From contig NZ_FZNP01000002.1 in the NCBI RefSeq assembly GCF_900188105.1, positions 558,001-622,000 of the forward strand: DNA of 64,000 nt, written 5' to 3'. Below, piece after piece: positions 7,945 to 16,466 of the stretch. The translations under genes were made by a program, and so were the position numbers. The DNA comes from Actinomadura mexicana. Lineage in GTDB: Bacteria > Actinomycetota > Actinomycetes > Streptosporangiales > Streptosporangiaceae. The stretch's first letter is position 1. Each line of letters opens with the position of its first letter. Under the pieces are notes generated by a model. That model was not told where the DNA came from. It searched no databases and saw nothing but the letters and a program-made list of their open reading frames with translations.

Positions 7945-9114
7945 TCAGCGGCGGGCGGGGTCGGTGGACAGCTCGGAGAGGTTCATCGCCATCGTGCGGT
8001 GGACGGCGGGGATCCAGTCGAGGGTGCGCAGCAGGGTGTTGCGCACCCCGCGCAGCACGGGGCCGCCCAGGGTCGCGACGTTGGTCATCTTGTCGGTGAA
8101 CGAGACGACCTGTTCCGCTACGGGGCGGCGCTCGGCCTCGTACTCGTCCAGCACGGAGTCGGGGGCGCCGTCGCCCAGCACCGCGGCGAGCTTGCCCGCG
8201 AGGTTGAGCGCGTCCTGGATGCCGGTGTTCATGCCCTGCCCGCCCGCCGGGCTGTGGACATGGGCGGAGTCACCGGCCAGGAAGACGCGGCCCGCGCGGT
8301 ACCGCGCCGCCAGCCTGTGGTGGACGCGGAAGCGGGAGCTCCACACGACGTCCTTGATAAGCGCGGGCTGGCGCCTGGGGCCGCGCGCGTCCAGGAGCGC
8401 CTGGACGTCGGCGGCGGTCGGGTCCTGGGGCGCCTCCTCGACGGTCGCGACGATGCGGTGCCGCCCGCCGGGCAGCGGCGCGACGACCGTGACGCCTTCC
8501 GAGGAGAAGAACAGCATGACCTCCTCGCTGCCGCCGGCCCAGTCCAGGTGCACGTCGGCGAGGATGAACGACTGCGGGTAGGCGTCACCCTCGAAGGCGA
8601 TCCCGGTGTGCTCGCGGACGGTGCTGTGCATCCCGTCCGTCCCGACCGCGTAGGCCGCGCGGATCCGTTCGCCGCTGGCCAAGGTGGCCGTCACACCGTC
8701 CTCGTCCTGGGCCAGGTCCGTCACCTCGGACGGCCGGTGCACGAGGCCGCCTGCCGCGTGCAGCCGTCCGAGCAGGATCTCCTCGGTGACGTTCTGCGGG
8801 ACGAGCAGCGTGTAGGGGAAGTCGGTCGGCAGGTCGCCGAACTCGACGGTGAGCAGCACGCGGTCCCGCTCCCGGACGGTGAAGCGCGGCACGATGATCC
8901 CGCGCTCGACCAGCTCGCCGGTCGCCTCGATCTCGCGCAGCGCCTCCAGCGTGCGGGCATGGACCACGGCCGCCCGGGAGGTGTTCGCGCCCTCCGCCGC
9001 CCGGTCCAGCAGGACGGCGTCCACCCCCTTCTGCCGCAGCGAGGCGGCGAGGGACAGCCCGGCGGGCCCCGCGCCGACCACGAGCACGCCGGTGGACTCC
9101 GGAACAGCCGTCAT
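7945..9114 (-). CDS. FAD-dependent aromatic monooxygenase
   Basis: Protein of 389 aa of the PheA/TfdB/UbiH group. It has the Rossmann loop GAGPAG (14-19), a central DG motif (GTDGMHSTVRE), and the second FAD motif GRVFLAGDSAHVHSPAGGQGMN near 275. Such enzymes hydroxylate aromatic substrates using NAD(P)H; there is no C-terminal thioredoxin-like extension. ATG 9114 has AGGAG 5 nt upstream. It is divergent from a TetR gene with shared operators, suggesting substrate-induced expression. Confidence 0.88.
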   Translation of the reverse strand: MTAVPESTGVLVVGAGPAGLSLAASLRQKGVDAVLLDRAAEGANTSRAAVVHARTLEALREIEATGELVERGIIVPRFTVRERDRVLLTVEFGDLPTDFPYTLLVPQNVTEEILLGRLHAAGGLVHRPSEVTDLAQDEDGVTATLASGERIRAAYAVGTDGMHSTVREHTGIAFEGDAYPQSFILADVHLDWAGGSEEVMLFFSSEGVTVVAPLPGGRHRIVATVEEAPQDPTAADVQALLDARGPRRQPALIKDVVWSSRFRVHHRLAARYRAGRVFLAGDSAHVHSPAGGQGMNTGIQDALNLAGKLAAVLGDGAPDSVLDEYEAERRPVAEQVVSFTDKMTNVATLGGPVLRGVRNTLLRTLDWIPAVHRTMAMNLSELSTDPARR

Positions 9115-9136
9115 GATCACTCCTGTCGCCCATGGA

Positions 9137-9225
9137 CGTTGGCCAACGCCTGGTGGCCAACGTTCGGTGGCCTGCTCGTGATGGACTCTAGGACGTTGTC
9201 TCCGTGTTTGCCAACGCGTGATGGC
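9137..9225. promoter_or_regulatory. Two TetR operator candidates
   Basis: Near-identical quasi-palindromes GCCAACGCCTGGTGGC (9142-9157) and GCCAACGCGTGATGGC (9210-9225) share the dyad GCCA-N-C-N4-G-N-TGGC. The first overlaps a perfect palindrome CGTTGGCCAACG (9137-9148). One copy sits before each divergent gene, and the second is directly upstream of the TAGGTT box (9227-9232) of the TetR gene. Confidence 0.65.
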
Positions 9226-9239
9226 ATAGGTTGGCGGGC

Positions 9240-9800
9240 ATGGCCTTCACCGAGCGTTCCGCGGCCAGCCGGACGGCGATCCTGGACGCGGCCCGGCGCC
9301 GGTTCGCCGAGGACGGCTACGAGCGCGCGACGATCCGGTCGATCGCGGCGGAGGCCGCCATCGACCCGTCCATGGTCATCCGCTACTTCGGCAGCAAGGC
9401 CGAGCTCTACGCCGCGGCCTCGGCCATCGACCTCGCCGTCCCCGATCTCGGCGACGCCGACGACGCGGCGGCCGCCTACGTCGAGTCCTTCCTGGCCCGC
9501 TGGGAGGCGGCCGAGAACACCGCCGAGGCCGTCCTGCTGCGCACGGCCCCCACCCATCCCGACGCCGCGGCCCGCGTCCAGGCCGTCTTCGACCAGGAGA
9601 TCGTCCCCGCCCTGGAGAAGGTCCTGCCGGACGACCCCGCCGTCCGCGAGCGCGCCGCGCTGCTCCTGAGCCAGACCCTCGGCATCGTCTACGGCCGCTA
9701 CCTGCTGGGCCTTGAGCCTTTGGCGTCCATGGACGTCCACGAGATCGCAAGAATGGCCACCGAAGCCGCCAGAATCGCCCTTGGCGACCCTCGCGAGTGA
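9240..9800 (+). CDS. TetR family regulator of the monooxygenase
   Basis: Protein of 186 aa with a TetR helix-turn-helix at about 10-55 (ILDAARRRFAEDGYERATIRSIAAEAAIDPSMV, RYFGSKAELY) and a TetR_C-type domain. ATG 9240 lies 7 nt after TAGGTT (9227-9232), so the mRNA is probably leaderless. The shared operators imply autoregulation and control of the monooxygenase. Confidence 0.9.
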   Translation: MAFTERSAASRTAILDAARRRFAEDGYERATIRSIAAEAAIDPSMVIRYFGSKAELYAAASAIDLAVPDLGDADDAAAAYVESFLARWEAAENTAEAVLLRTAPTHPDAAARVQAVFDQEIVPALEKVLPDDPAVRERAALLLSQTLGIVYGRYLLGLEPLASMDVHEIARMATEAARIALGDPRE

Positions 9801-10227
9801 AGTCGGCGGTACGGGTCGCCGGCCGAGCGGTCAGCGTCTCCACGCATCGCCGAAACGCATAGCCGGGAGGCCGGGGCGCCCGAGAAGATCGTCCGCGTGA
9901 CCGTGCCTTCGAGCGGGCGCGTCGCGTATGTGGTCTTCGGCACGTCGCAAGGGCGATGCGCGACGAGGTCACCTGGGGCGAGCGCTTGGGCGGACCGATG
10001 GAACCGCAGTACCTGGGCGGGCTTGCTCGGCGCTGGTGACATGAGGGTCGCTGTGTCGTCAGCGGTATGAGACCTCCGGCCATCGCCCAGATCTCCTCCG
10101 CTGACCACCCGGACGGTGGGTCAAGCGTCTAGGTAAAGGCAGGCGCCGGCGGGGTGCCGTGGTTCAGCTCGTCCACCAGGGATCCGTCGCGTTCGTGCCA
10201 TGGCCCGGCCCGGGACGGGGCACGGCG
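9801..10227. other. Gene-free stretch
   Basis: 427 nt without a convincing gene. Open frames on both strands have scrambled, Arg/Pro-rich translations and no ribosome site. No repeat or strong hairpin was noticed. Confidence 0.5.
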
Positions 10228-10542
10228 GTGAGGGAGTCGATGGGAGAGCTGATGGGCGGGTTCGACGAGTTGCCGAGGGTTCGCCGGGGACCGCTGCCGT
10301 CCCTCTACGCGGCGCTGCGGCGGAGGGCTCCGCAGGTGGCGACGGTGCGGCCGGACGGTGGCGGGGGCTTACTGCACGTCTCCTACCGGGGTCAGGAGGG
10401 CCGGGTCGTCTGGGACGACGACCGCGAACAGTTCGCGTGGCACTCCGGGGGGAGCGGCCAGATCGGCTCGGACGTCGAGAAGGCGGCCGAGCTGATCGCG
10501 TGGGCGCTCGGCGCACGGACCGGCCCCGCCACGTCCGGCTAG
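10228..10542 (+). CDS. Hypothetical protein
   Basis: About 104 aa, not recognised. The core reads LPSLYAALRRRAPQVATVRPDGGGGLLHVSYRGQEGRVVWDD and ends with a helix containing AAELIAWALG, consistent with a small alpha+beta protein. Codon third positions are strongly GC, supporting coding. The start is uncertain: GTG 10228, ATG 10240 and ATG 10252 are all possible. It is convergent with the DUF5063 gene. Confidence 0.6.
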   Translation: MRESMGELMGGFDELPRVRRGPLPSLYAALRRRAPQVATVRPDGGGGLLHVSYRGQEGRVVWDDDREQFAWHSGGSGQIGSDVEKAAELIAWALGARTGPATSG

Positions 10543-10558
10543 GCGGGGCACGGCCGGG

Positions 10559-11116
10559 TCAGGCGGGGGCGGCTTCCGTGGCCGCTTCCGTGGCGACGCT
10601 CAGGCGGGCGTTGGCGACGAAGGCGTGCAGGGCCCGCAGAGCGGCGCCGGCGTGGTTGCCCCAGTGGTTGAAGTACGAGTACTGCCACCACCAGAGGGCT
10701 TCCAGAGGACGGTCCTTGTTGTAGTGGCGGAGCCCGTGGACGAGGTCGCTGGCGACGTCCACGAGGTCGTCCGACAGGCGGTAGGAGGTCGGCTCGGTGT
10801 CCTTGTAGGGATCGAAGACCTCGACGTACTCGTCCATGGCCTGGAGCCGCTCGGCCAGGCCCTGCCGGATCGAGTCGAGGTCGGGGTCGTCGCCCATCTC
10901 GGGCTCCCAGTTGTCCGGGAGGATCACGTCGGCGCTGGCGCCGAGCTGCGCCCCTGCCAGGATCACCTGCGACACCTCCAGCAGGAGGAGCGGGATGGTG
11001 TGCGTCCCGCCGTCGCCGCGGGCGACCGCCTCCAGGCCGTTCAGGTAGTTGTCGACGTGGCACGCCACGCGTTCGGCGAGGGCGTTCCAGTCCTGCGGGC
11101 TGTTGGTGTCAGACAT
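10559..11116 (-). CDS. DUF5063 domain protein
   Basis: Protein of 185 aa. It is acidic and helical, with the [39 protein letters not shown] and [15 protein letters not shown] segments typical of the actinobacterial DUF5063 protein encoded after recR. Function unknown. ATG 11116 has GGAGG 7 nt upstream and overlaps the recR stop (ATGTCTGA), so translation is probably coupled to recR. Confidence 0.9.
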   Translation of the reverse strand: MSDTNSPQDWNALAERVACHVDNYLNGLEAVARGDGGTHTIPLLLLEVSQVILAGAQLGASADVILPDNWEPEMGDDPDLDSIRQGLAERLQAMDEYVEVFDPYKDTEPTSYRLSDDLVDVASDLVHGLRHYNKDRPLEALWWWQYSYFNHWGNHAGAALRALHAFVANARLSVATEAATEAAPA

Positions 11117-11708
11117 CGAGCAGCCTCCGTCCTTCGAATGCGCGGCCCAGTGTGACCTCGTCGGCGTACTCGAGGTCGCCACCCACCGGAAGGCCGCTGG
11201 CCAGTCGGGTGACGGTGATGTCCATGGGCTTGACCAGCCGGGCGAGGTACGTCGCGGTCGCCTCGCCCTCCAGGTTGGGGTCGGTGGCGAGGATCAGCTC
11301 GGTCACCGCCCCGTCCGCGAGCCGCTGCATCAGCTCGCGGATGCGCAGGTCGTCCGGGCCGACGCCCTCGATCGGGCTGATCGCGCCGCCGAGCACGTGG
11401 TAGCGGCCGCGGAACTCGCGGGTCTTCTCGATCGCGACGACGTCCTTGGACTCCTCCACCACGCAGATGATGTGGGGGTCGCGGCGCGCGTCACGGCAGA
11501 TCCTGCATTCCTCTTCTTCCGCAACGTTCCCGCATGTTTTGCAGAAGCGGACCTTGTCCTTGACCTCTTTGAGCGCCTTGCCGAGGCGCTCGACGTCGGC
11601 CGGATCGGCGGCGAGGAGGTGGAAGGCGATCCGCTGCGCGCTCTTGGGGCCGACGCCGGGCAGTCTGCCCAGCTCGTCGATGAGGTTCTGAACCACCCCT
11701 TCGTACAA
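11109..11708 (-). CDS. recR: recombination mediator RecR
   Basis: Protein of 199 aa that works with RecF/RecO in loading RecA at gaps. It has an HhH motif ([13 protein letters not shown], 14-26), a C4 zinc finger (Cys56, Cys59, Cys68, Cys71), a Toprim domain (about 80-175; [21 protein letters not shown]) and a C-terminal Walker B-like region. Length and order are standard. It lies between ybaB and the DUF5063 gene, all leftward, as in other actinobacteria. Confidence 0.97.
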   Translation of the reverse strand: MYEGVVQNLIDELGRLPGVGPKSAQRIAFHLLAADPADVERLGKALKEVKDKVRFCKTCGNVAEEEECRICRDARRDPHIICVVEESKDVVAIEKTREFRGRYHVLGGAISPIEGVGPDDLRIRELMQRLADGAVTELILATDPNLEGEATATYLARLVKPMDITVTRLASGLPVGGDLEYADEVTLGRAFEGRRLLDV

Positions 11709-11749
11709 CGGACCCCTCCTTTACTGTCGTCTTCTGCCCGCGGCCCGGT

Positions 11750-12118
11750 TCAGGCGCCGCCGAGGCCGGGGAAGCCGCCGGGGATGCCCCCGCCGCCACC
11801 GAGCCCCTGGGCGAGGGGGCCCATCTTCTCCTGCTGGAGCTCCTGCGCCTCGCGGGCGGCGTCGCGGATCGCGGCCAGCACCAGGTCGGCGACCGTCTCC
11901 GCCGTGTCGGCCGGGTCGTCGGCGTCGATCGCCTTCGGGTCGATCGACAGCCCCGTGACCTCGCCCTGCCCGTTGACCGTCGCGGTCACGAGCCCGCCGC
12001 CGGCGGTCCCCGTCACCTCGGTCTCCGCGAGCTCGCGCTGGGCGTTGAAGAGCTGCTCCTGCATGGCCTGCGCCTGCTGGAGGAGTTCCTGCATGTTCAG
12101 CTGACCACCGGGTTCCAC
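11750..12118 (-). CDS. YbaB/EbfC nucleoid-associated protein
   Basis: Protein of 122 aa. It forms small dimers that bind DNA; the gene is almost always between dnaX and recR. The core ([45 protein letters not shown]) is diagnostic and the C-terminus is Gly-rich. GTG 12118 is chosen: AGGGAG lies 6 nt upstream, and homologues begin with a similar PGG-x-N leader before the first Met-Gln. Confidence 0.93.
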   Translation of the reverse strand: MEPGGQLNMQELLQQAQAMQEQLFNAQRELAETEVTGTAGGGLVTATVNGQGEVTGLSIDPKAIDADDPADTAETVADLVLAAIRDAAREAQELQQEKMGPLAQGLGGGGGIPGGFPGLGGA

Positions 12119-12305
12119 GGTGCACTCCCTCTTCCGGCCCCCGAGGGCCTTCTCTCTGGCACTCCGCCAGCCACCGGACGTCCGTCCCACGAGACTACGG
12201 GCTCCCAGGCCGTTTCGGTACGCGAGGACCCCAGCGCGCCATTTCGGAAGCACCTCCGGGAATCGGCGCCCTACCGGCCCCCTGCCCGGGCCCGGCGCCG
12301 CCGGT

Positions 12306-14555
12306 TCAGAGGGCCGAGTTGTCGATCTCGCGGATGATCTGGCCGCCGAGTTCGCGCTGGATGAGGGCCATTCCGCTCATCTCGGCCTCGGTGCCGTCGG
12401 CATCGGCGTCGCCCTCCGGGTCGACCTCGTCGCTCTCGTCCGCGGGAGGGGGTTCGGGCGGCGGCGGGGGCTCGTCCGGCGGCGGCGGAGGCGGCTCCGG
12501 GGGCCCGTCGGCCCTCGGCGCGGACGGTCGCGCGGACGGCTGGAAGGGCGGCCGCGGCTGCGGTGCCGGGTTCGGTGTGGCCGCCCCACCGAACCCCGCG
12601 CTAGGGCCCGGCCTTCCCCCTGGTGGGGACCCGCCGGGCGCTCCGCCCACGACGGTCTCTATCCGCCAGTCGACGCCCATCCGCTCCTTGAAGACCTCGC
12701 GCAGGACGGCGTCGCGGCCGCCGTTGACGAAGCCGAGGCGGCGTCCCTCCGCGTCGAAGCCGAGGGTGAGGACCCTGCCGTCGAGCGAGAGCGGCTGCAC
12801 CCCGGACATGATGACCATCCAGGTGGCGCGGCTCTTCTGCTTGACGGCCTCGACGACGTCCGGCCAGAGCCTCTGGACGGTGGAGAGGTCCGCCCCTCCG
12901 CCGCCTCCGCTGGAAGCGGCGGGGGCCGGCGGTGCACTGGAGGGTGCGGGTGATGCGCTGGAGCCGGGACGTGCGCCGGCCGGCGCGGCCGTGGGCCGGG
13001 AGGCCGCGGGTTGCGGGGCCGCGGCGGGGGCGGCTGCGCGGTTATCCACAGAACCGGATTCTGCGGGTGCTGTGCCGGGGCCAGGGTTGACACTGGAAGT
13101 GGGGTCGGCCCCCCGGGAGGGAGGGGACTGGGTTCCGGGCGTTTGAGAACCCCCGTCGCGAGACGCTGGAGCCCCCGGCTGCTCCGACGCTCCCTGCACC
13201 GGACCGCCCTGCGCCGGACCGCCCTGCCCGGACGTTCCGTGCGTCGCACCGGCCTGCCCCGAAGATCCTGGAGGGGGGCCTCCCTGACCTGCGCCGCCCT
13301 GGACGGGGGCCGGACCCGGACCCGCGAAGGCCTGCGCCAGAGGGTCACCGCCCTGCCCGCCACCGAACCCGGCCTGACCACCGCCGAAGCCGCCCTGGCC
13401 GGCCTGGCGTTCCAGACGGTCGAGGCGAGCGAACATGGACGCCTCGTCCTCGTACGCGGCCGGCAGCAGGATCCGGGCGCAGATCAGCTCCAGCAGCAAC
13501 CGCGGGGACGTGGCGCCCCGCATCTCGGTGAGCCCGGTGTGCAGCAGGTCGGCGGCACGCGTCAGCTCTCCGGGCCCCATCGAGGACGCCTGGCGCCGCA
13601 TCTGCTCCAGCTCGTCGGACGGGAAGTTCAGCAGCCCCGAGGCCCCGGCCTCCGGGACGTTCGACAGGATCACCAGATCGCGGAGGCGTTCCAGCAGGTC
13701 GGCGGTGAAGCGGCGCGGGTCCTGGCCGCTCTCGATCACGCGGTCGATGGCGGCGAACACGGCGGCGCCGTCCCGGGAGCCGAAGGCCGCGACGACCTCG
13801 TCCAGCAGCGCGGAGTCGGTGTAGCCGAGCAGCGACACGGCCCGCGCGTAGGTGATGCCCTTCTCGTCCGACCCGGCGAGGAGCTGGTCCAGGATCGACA
13901 GCGTGTCGCGCGCGGAACCGGCCCCGGCCCGGACGGCCAGCGGGAGCGCGGACGCCTCGTACGGGACGTCCTCGCTCTTCAGGATCTCCTCGACGAGATC
14001 CTGGAGGACGCCGGGCGGGATCAGCCGGAACGGGTAGTGGTGGGTCCGGGACCGGATCGTCCCGATGACCTTCTCCGGCTCGGTCGTCGCGAACACGAAC
14101 TTCAGGTGCGGCGGCGGCTCCTCGACGAGCTTCAGCAGCGCGTTGAAGCCCTCGCGGGTGACCATGTGCGCCTCGTCGATGATGTACACCTTGAAGCGCG
14201 CCGCGACCGGGGCGAAGAAGGCCCGTTCTCGCAGGTCGCGGGCATCGTCCACACCACCGTGGGACGCGGCGTCGATCTCGATCACGTCGATGTGCCCGGT
14301 TCCGGACGGTCCGAGCGCGACGCACGAGTCGCACTTGCCGCACGGGTCGGGGGTCGGCCCCTCCTCGCAGTTCAGCGAGCGGGCGAGGATCCGGGCGCTG
14401 GACGTCTTGCCGCAGCCGCGCGGACCACTGAACAGGTACGCGTGGTTGATCCGGCCGTTGCGCAGCGCCTGCTGGAGGGGCTCGGCGACGTGTTCCTGCC
14501 CCTTCAGCTCGGCGAACGTCGCTGGCCGGTACTTGCGGTACAGAGCCAGACTCAT
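12306..14555 (-). CDS. dnaX: DNA polymerase III subunits gamma and tau
   Basis: Clamp-loader ATPase of 749 aa. Walker [10 protein letters not shown] is at 44-52, zinc-site Cys63/72/75/78, and DEAH at 127-130 (IIDEAHM), followed by the sensor-1 region. Domain III runs to about residue 365. Then comes a long Gly/Gln/Pro/Ser-rich linker (about 390-570), followed by a conserved tau-type C-terminal domain ([24 protein letters not shown]) and a Pro-rich acidic tail. I saw no slippery frameshift signal, so gamma, if made, would need proteolysis or another mechanism. GGAGGG precedes ATG 14555. The SRP RNA gene is immediately upstream. Confidence 0.96.
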   Translation of the reverse strand: MSLALYRKYRPATFAELKGQEHVAEPLQQALRNGRINHAYLFSGPRGCGKTSSARILARSLNCEEGPTPDPCGKCDSCVALGPSGTGHIDVIEIDAASHGGVDDARDLRERAFFAPVAARFKVYIIDEAHMVTREGFNALLKLVEEPPPHLKFVFATTEPEKVIGTIRSRTHHYPFRLIPPGVLQDLVEEILKSEDVPYEASALPLAVRAGAGSARDTLSILDQLLAGSDEKGITYARAVSLLGYTDSALLDEVVAAFGSRDGAAVFAAIDRVIESGQDPRRFTADLLERLRDLVILSNVPEAGASGLLNFPSDELEQMRRQASSMGPGELTRAADLLHTGLTEMRGATSPRLLLELICARILLPAAYEDEASMFARLDRLERQAGQGGFGGGQAGFGGGQGGDPLAQAFAGPGPAPVQGGAGQGGPPPGSSGQAGATHGTSGQGGPAQGGPVQGASEQPGAPASRDGGSQTPGTQSPPSRGADPTSSVNPGPGTAPAESGSVDNRAAAPAAAPQPAASRPTAAPAGARPGSSASPAPSSAPPAPAASSGGGGGADLSTVQRLWPDVVEAVKQKSRATWMVIMSGVQPLSLDGRVLTLGFDAEGRRLGFVNGGRDAVLREVFKERMGVDWRIETVVGGAPGGSPPGGRPGPSAGFGGAATPNPAPQPRPPFQPSARPSAPRADGPPEPPPPPPDEPPPPPEPPPADESDEVDPEGDADADGTEAEMSGMALIQRELGGQIIREIDNSAL

Positions 14556-14644
14556 CGGGGGTCCGCCCTCCCTCGAGAAGCAGAGCGTCAGAAGCGCCGT
14601 GTCGCCGTGGACCGGTCGTCGCGGACCGGTCGCCGTCAAACCAA

Positions 14645-14735
14645 GGGACCCCCCGCACACCCGCCAGAGCCTGTTTATCCTTGCTGCCTTCCGGCCCTGG
14701 GGAGGTTCACAGGGTGACGCCGTGCGAGGGGTCTG
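14645..14735 (-). ncRNA. ffs: Signal recognition particle RNA (4.5S type)
   Basis: The minus strand carries the conserved SRP apical core CCAGGGCCGGAAGGCAGCA (about 14680-14700). Terminal arms 14722-14733 and 14647-14658 pair over 12 bp with one G-U. The size (about 90 nt) and the position just upstream of dnaX are those of actinobacterial ffs. Confidence 0.9.
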
Positions 14736-14794
14736 CCCAAAGTCTATGGCATCCCCGGCCCAGGATCGCCACGCATTCGGCGTAGTCTCCGCCC

Positions 14795-15139
14795 ATGCCC
14801 GCCTCTCCCCAGGACACGCTCCTGCACATCGCCGAACGAACCCACTGGGAATCCGCCCGGAGCACCGGCGTGGCGTACACCATGTCCACCCTGGGCCGGA
14901 CCCTGGACGAGGAGGGCTTCATCCACTGCTCGTCCGACATCGCCCAGGTGGAAGGCGTCCTGGGCCGCTTCTACGGCGACGTCCCTCGCGACGACCTGGT
15001 GCTGCTGGCCGTCGACGTCTCCCGCCTCGACGCGCCCGTCCGCTACGAGCCCGCCGGGGACGAGCTGTTCCCCCACGTCTACGGACCGATCCCGGTCAAC
15101 GCGGTTATTGATGTCAGGTCACTGCCCGAGAACCGGTAG
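14795..15139 (+). CDS. DUF952 family protein
   Basis: Protein of 114 aa: LLHIAERTHWESA, then LDEEGFIHCSS and a C-terminal HVYGPIPVNAVIDV match DUF952 (glutathione S-transferase-like fold in annotation, function unknown). TAGTCT at 14783-14788 is 6 nt before the ATG, so the transcript is probably leaderless. Its TAG stop (15137-15139) is the first half of the -10 box of the following tRNA gene. Confidence 0.85.
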   Translation: MPASPQDTLLHIAERTHWESARSTGVAYTMSTLGRTLDEEGFIHCSSDIAQVEGVLGRFYGDVPRDDLVLLAVDVSRLDAPVRYEPAGDELFPHVYGPIPVNAVIDVRSLPENR

Positions 15140-15142
15140 GCT
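15137..15142 (+). promoter_or_regulatory. -10 box of tRNA-Ser(GGA)
   Basis: TAGGCT, 7 nt before the mature tRNA 5' end; its TAG is the stop codon of the DUF952 gene. The same hexamer and spacing precede tRNA-Ser(CGA). Confidence 0.55.
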
Positions 15143-15149
15143 TCCGCGT

Positions 15150-15237
15150 GGAGGATTCGCCTAGTGGCCTAGGGCGCACGCTTGGAAAGCGTGTTGCGTG
15201 CAAGCGCTCGCGAGTTCGAATCTCGCATCCTCCGCCA
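15150..15237 (+). tRNA. tRNA-Ser (anticodon GGA)
   Basis: Acceptor arms GGAGGAT (15150-15156) and ATCCTCC (15227-15233) pair. The anticodon loop is TTGGAAA with GGA at 15184-15186, and the T-loop TTCGAAT is intact. A long variable arm marks a class II serine tRNA. The CCA end (15235-15237) is encoded. Confidence 0.97.
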
Positions 15238-15242
15238 CACCG

Positions 15243-15273
15243 AGGCCGGTGCCCGACGCGGGCACCGGCCTTT
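15243..15273 (+). terminator. Terminator of tRNA-Ser(GGA)
   Basis: 12-nt perfect arms AGGCCGGTGCCC (15243-15254) and GGGCACCGGCCT (15260-15271) with a 5-nt loop, followed by TT. It lies six bases after the tRNA. Confidence 0.85.
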
Positions 15274-15296
15274 CGCATGTCCGGTGGGTGACGGCG

Positions 15297-15749
15297 TCAC
15301 TGGCCCAGCGGGGAGATCGGGCGCTCGAAGAAGGTCTCCAGGACCACCGTCGCCTTCGTCCCGCTGACGCCCTGGATGTCGTACAGCCGCCGCAGGACGT
15401 CCTGGAGCCGCGCGGTCGTCGACGTCCGCACCTTGACGAGCACGGACGCGCTGCCCGCCACGACGTGGGCCTCCTGCACCTCCGGTATGGCGGCGAACTC
15501 GGCGGCGCGGTCGCCCATCCAGACCGAGGAGTCGATCAGGGCGAAGGCCAGCACGCCCTGCCCGAGCGCGGCCGGCTCCACGTCCACGCTGGTCCGCCGG
15601 ATGACGCCCCGCTCGCGCATCTTCCGGACCCGCTCGTGGACGGCGCCCGCCGACAGGCCGACCGCCGTGCCGAGCGCCGTGTAGGACCGGGTGGCGTCCT
15701 GCTGGAGGAGTTCCAGCAGCTGACGATCGATGTCATCCACGTTCCTCAC
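15297..15749 (-). CDS. Lrp/AsnC family regulator
   Basis: Protein of 150 aa. It has an N-terminal winged helix (DDIDRQLLELLQQDATRSYTALGTAVGLSAGAVHERVRKM) and a C-terminal RAM/AsnC ligand domain (about 65-145). Members sense amino acids as octamers. TACAGT (15756-15761, minus) lies 6 nt before GTG 15749, indicating a leaderless start. No obvious target gene is adjacent. Confidence 0.9.
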   Translation of the reverse strand: MRNVDDIDRQLLELLQQDATRSYTALGTAVGLSAGAVHERVRKMRERGVIRRTSVDVEPAALGQGVLAFALIDSSVWMGDRAAEFAAIPEVQEAHVVAGSASVLVKVRTSTTARLQDVLRRLYDIQGVSGTKATVVLETFFERPISPLGQ

Positions 15750-15852
15750 AAGATGACTGTATCGCGCATGATCATCCCGAAGTCGCTCCGAACGATCTTC
15801 ACATCACCCGCGATGACGAGGGGCACCGCGCCGCGTCTCGCCAGGCGGCGTG

Positions 15853-16350
15853 TCATCGCCGGCGGCGAGGCACCGCCGAACGGGGCGGCGCCGAACGCAT
15901 GTGGTCGCGCACCGGCGACAGCAGGTCGGCCAGAGCCTGGGTGTCCCGGCGCGACAGCGGTTGGAAGAGCTGCCGGCTGAGGACCTCGGTGTGGCCGGGG
16001 AGCACCTTGGCGAGCAGCGCCCGCCCGGCATCGGTGATCGTGACCGTGACGCCCCGGTCGTCGTCTGCGGAGCGCGTGCGCCTGACGAGGCCCGACTTCT
16101 CGAGCAGGCCGGCCTGATAGGTCAATCCGCTGCGGCTGTACACGACGCCGTCGGCCAGGTCGGTCATGCGTTCACTGCCGCTCGGCGAGTCGAGGCCGAG
16201 ATGCGCCAGGAGCTGGAACTGCACGTAGCTGAGATCGCCGGCCTCGCGCAGCTGCTGCTCGACCGCGTGCCGGAGCAGGCCCGCCACCTCCATGAGGGCG
16301 AAGTACGCGCCCAGCTGGACGGCGTCCAGGGACGGCGGCGTGTCGGGCAT
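15853..16350 (-). CDS. MarR family regulator
   Basis: Protein of 165 aa with a MarR winged helix (about 40-135; SGSERMTDLADGVVYSRSGLTYQAGLLEKSGLVRRTRSADDDRG with the DxRG wing). It is divergent from a quinone-reductase-like gene. Three copies of an 18-bp palindrome lie between them, so it most likely represses both itself and the reductase. The Arg/Pro-rich tail after residue 150 is unusual. Confidence 0.9.
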   Translation of the reverse strand: MPDTPPSLDAVQLGAYFALMEVAGLLRHAVEQQLREAGDLSYVQFQLLAHLGLDSPSGSERMTDLADGVVYSRSGLTYQAGLLEKSGLVRRTRSADDDRGVTVTITDAGRALLAKVLPGHTEVLSRQLFQPLSRRDTQALADLLSPVRDHMRSAPPRSAVPRRRR

Positions 16351-16367
16351 GGTGGAGACTTTATCAC

Positions 16368-16441
16368 TGCTTCATCTTCGAAGCATTTGCTTCGACTTCA
16401 AAGCACTGCTACGGTGGCACAAGTGCTTCGGATTCGAAGCA
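16368..16441. promoter_or_regulatory. Three MarR operators (TGCTTC-N6-GAAGCA)
   Basis: TGCTTCATCTTCGAAGCA (16368-16385), TGCTTCGACTTCAAAGCA (16388-16405) and TGCTTCGGATTCGAAGCA (16424-16441). The first two centres are 20 bp apart, two helical turns, and the third is 36 bp further. They fill the divergent promoter region of the MarR and oxidoreductase genes. Confidence 0.8.
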
Positions 16442-16466
16442 CTCGACCGAAGGTGAGGCACCGCGA

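Noticed and set aside
9698..10108. Open frame on the minus strand
   Set aside because: Overlaps the TetR gene antisense, no ribosome site and non-protein-like composition.
13039..13047. TTATCCACA in dnaX as a DnaA box
   Set aside because: A single site inside coding sequence with no neighbours; likely incidental.
12306..14555. Programmed frameshift producing gamma from dnaX
   Set aside because: No A-rich slippery heptamer was seen near the end of domain III.
13011..14717. Long open frame antisense to dnaX
   Set aside because: High-GC shadow of dnaX; Arg/Gly-rich translation without domains or ribosome site. The same holds for long antisense frames over the MFS, ada-alkA, dnaN and penicillin-binding-protein genes.
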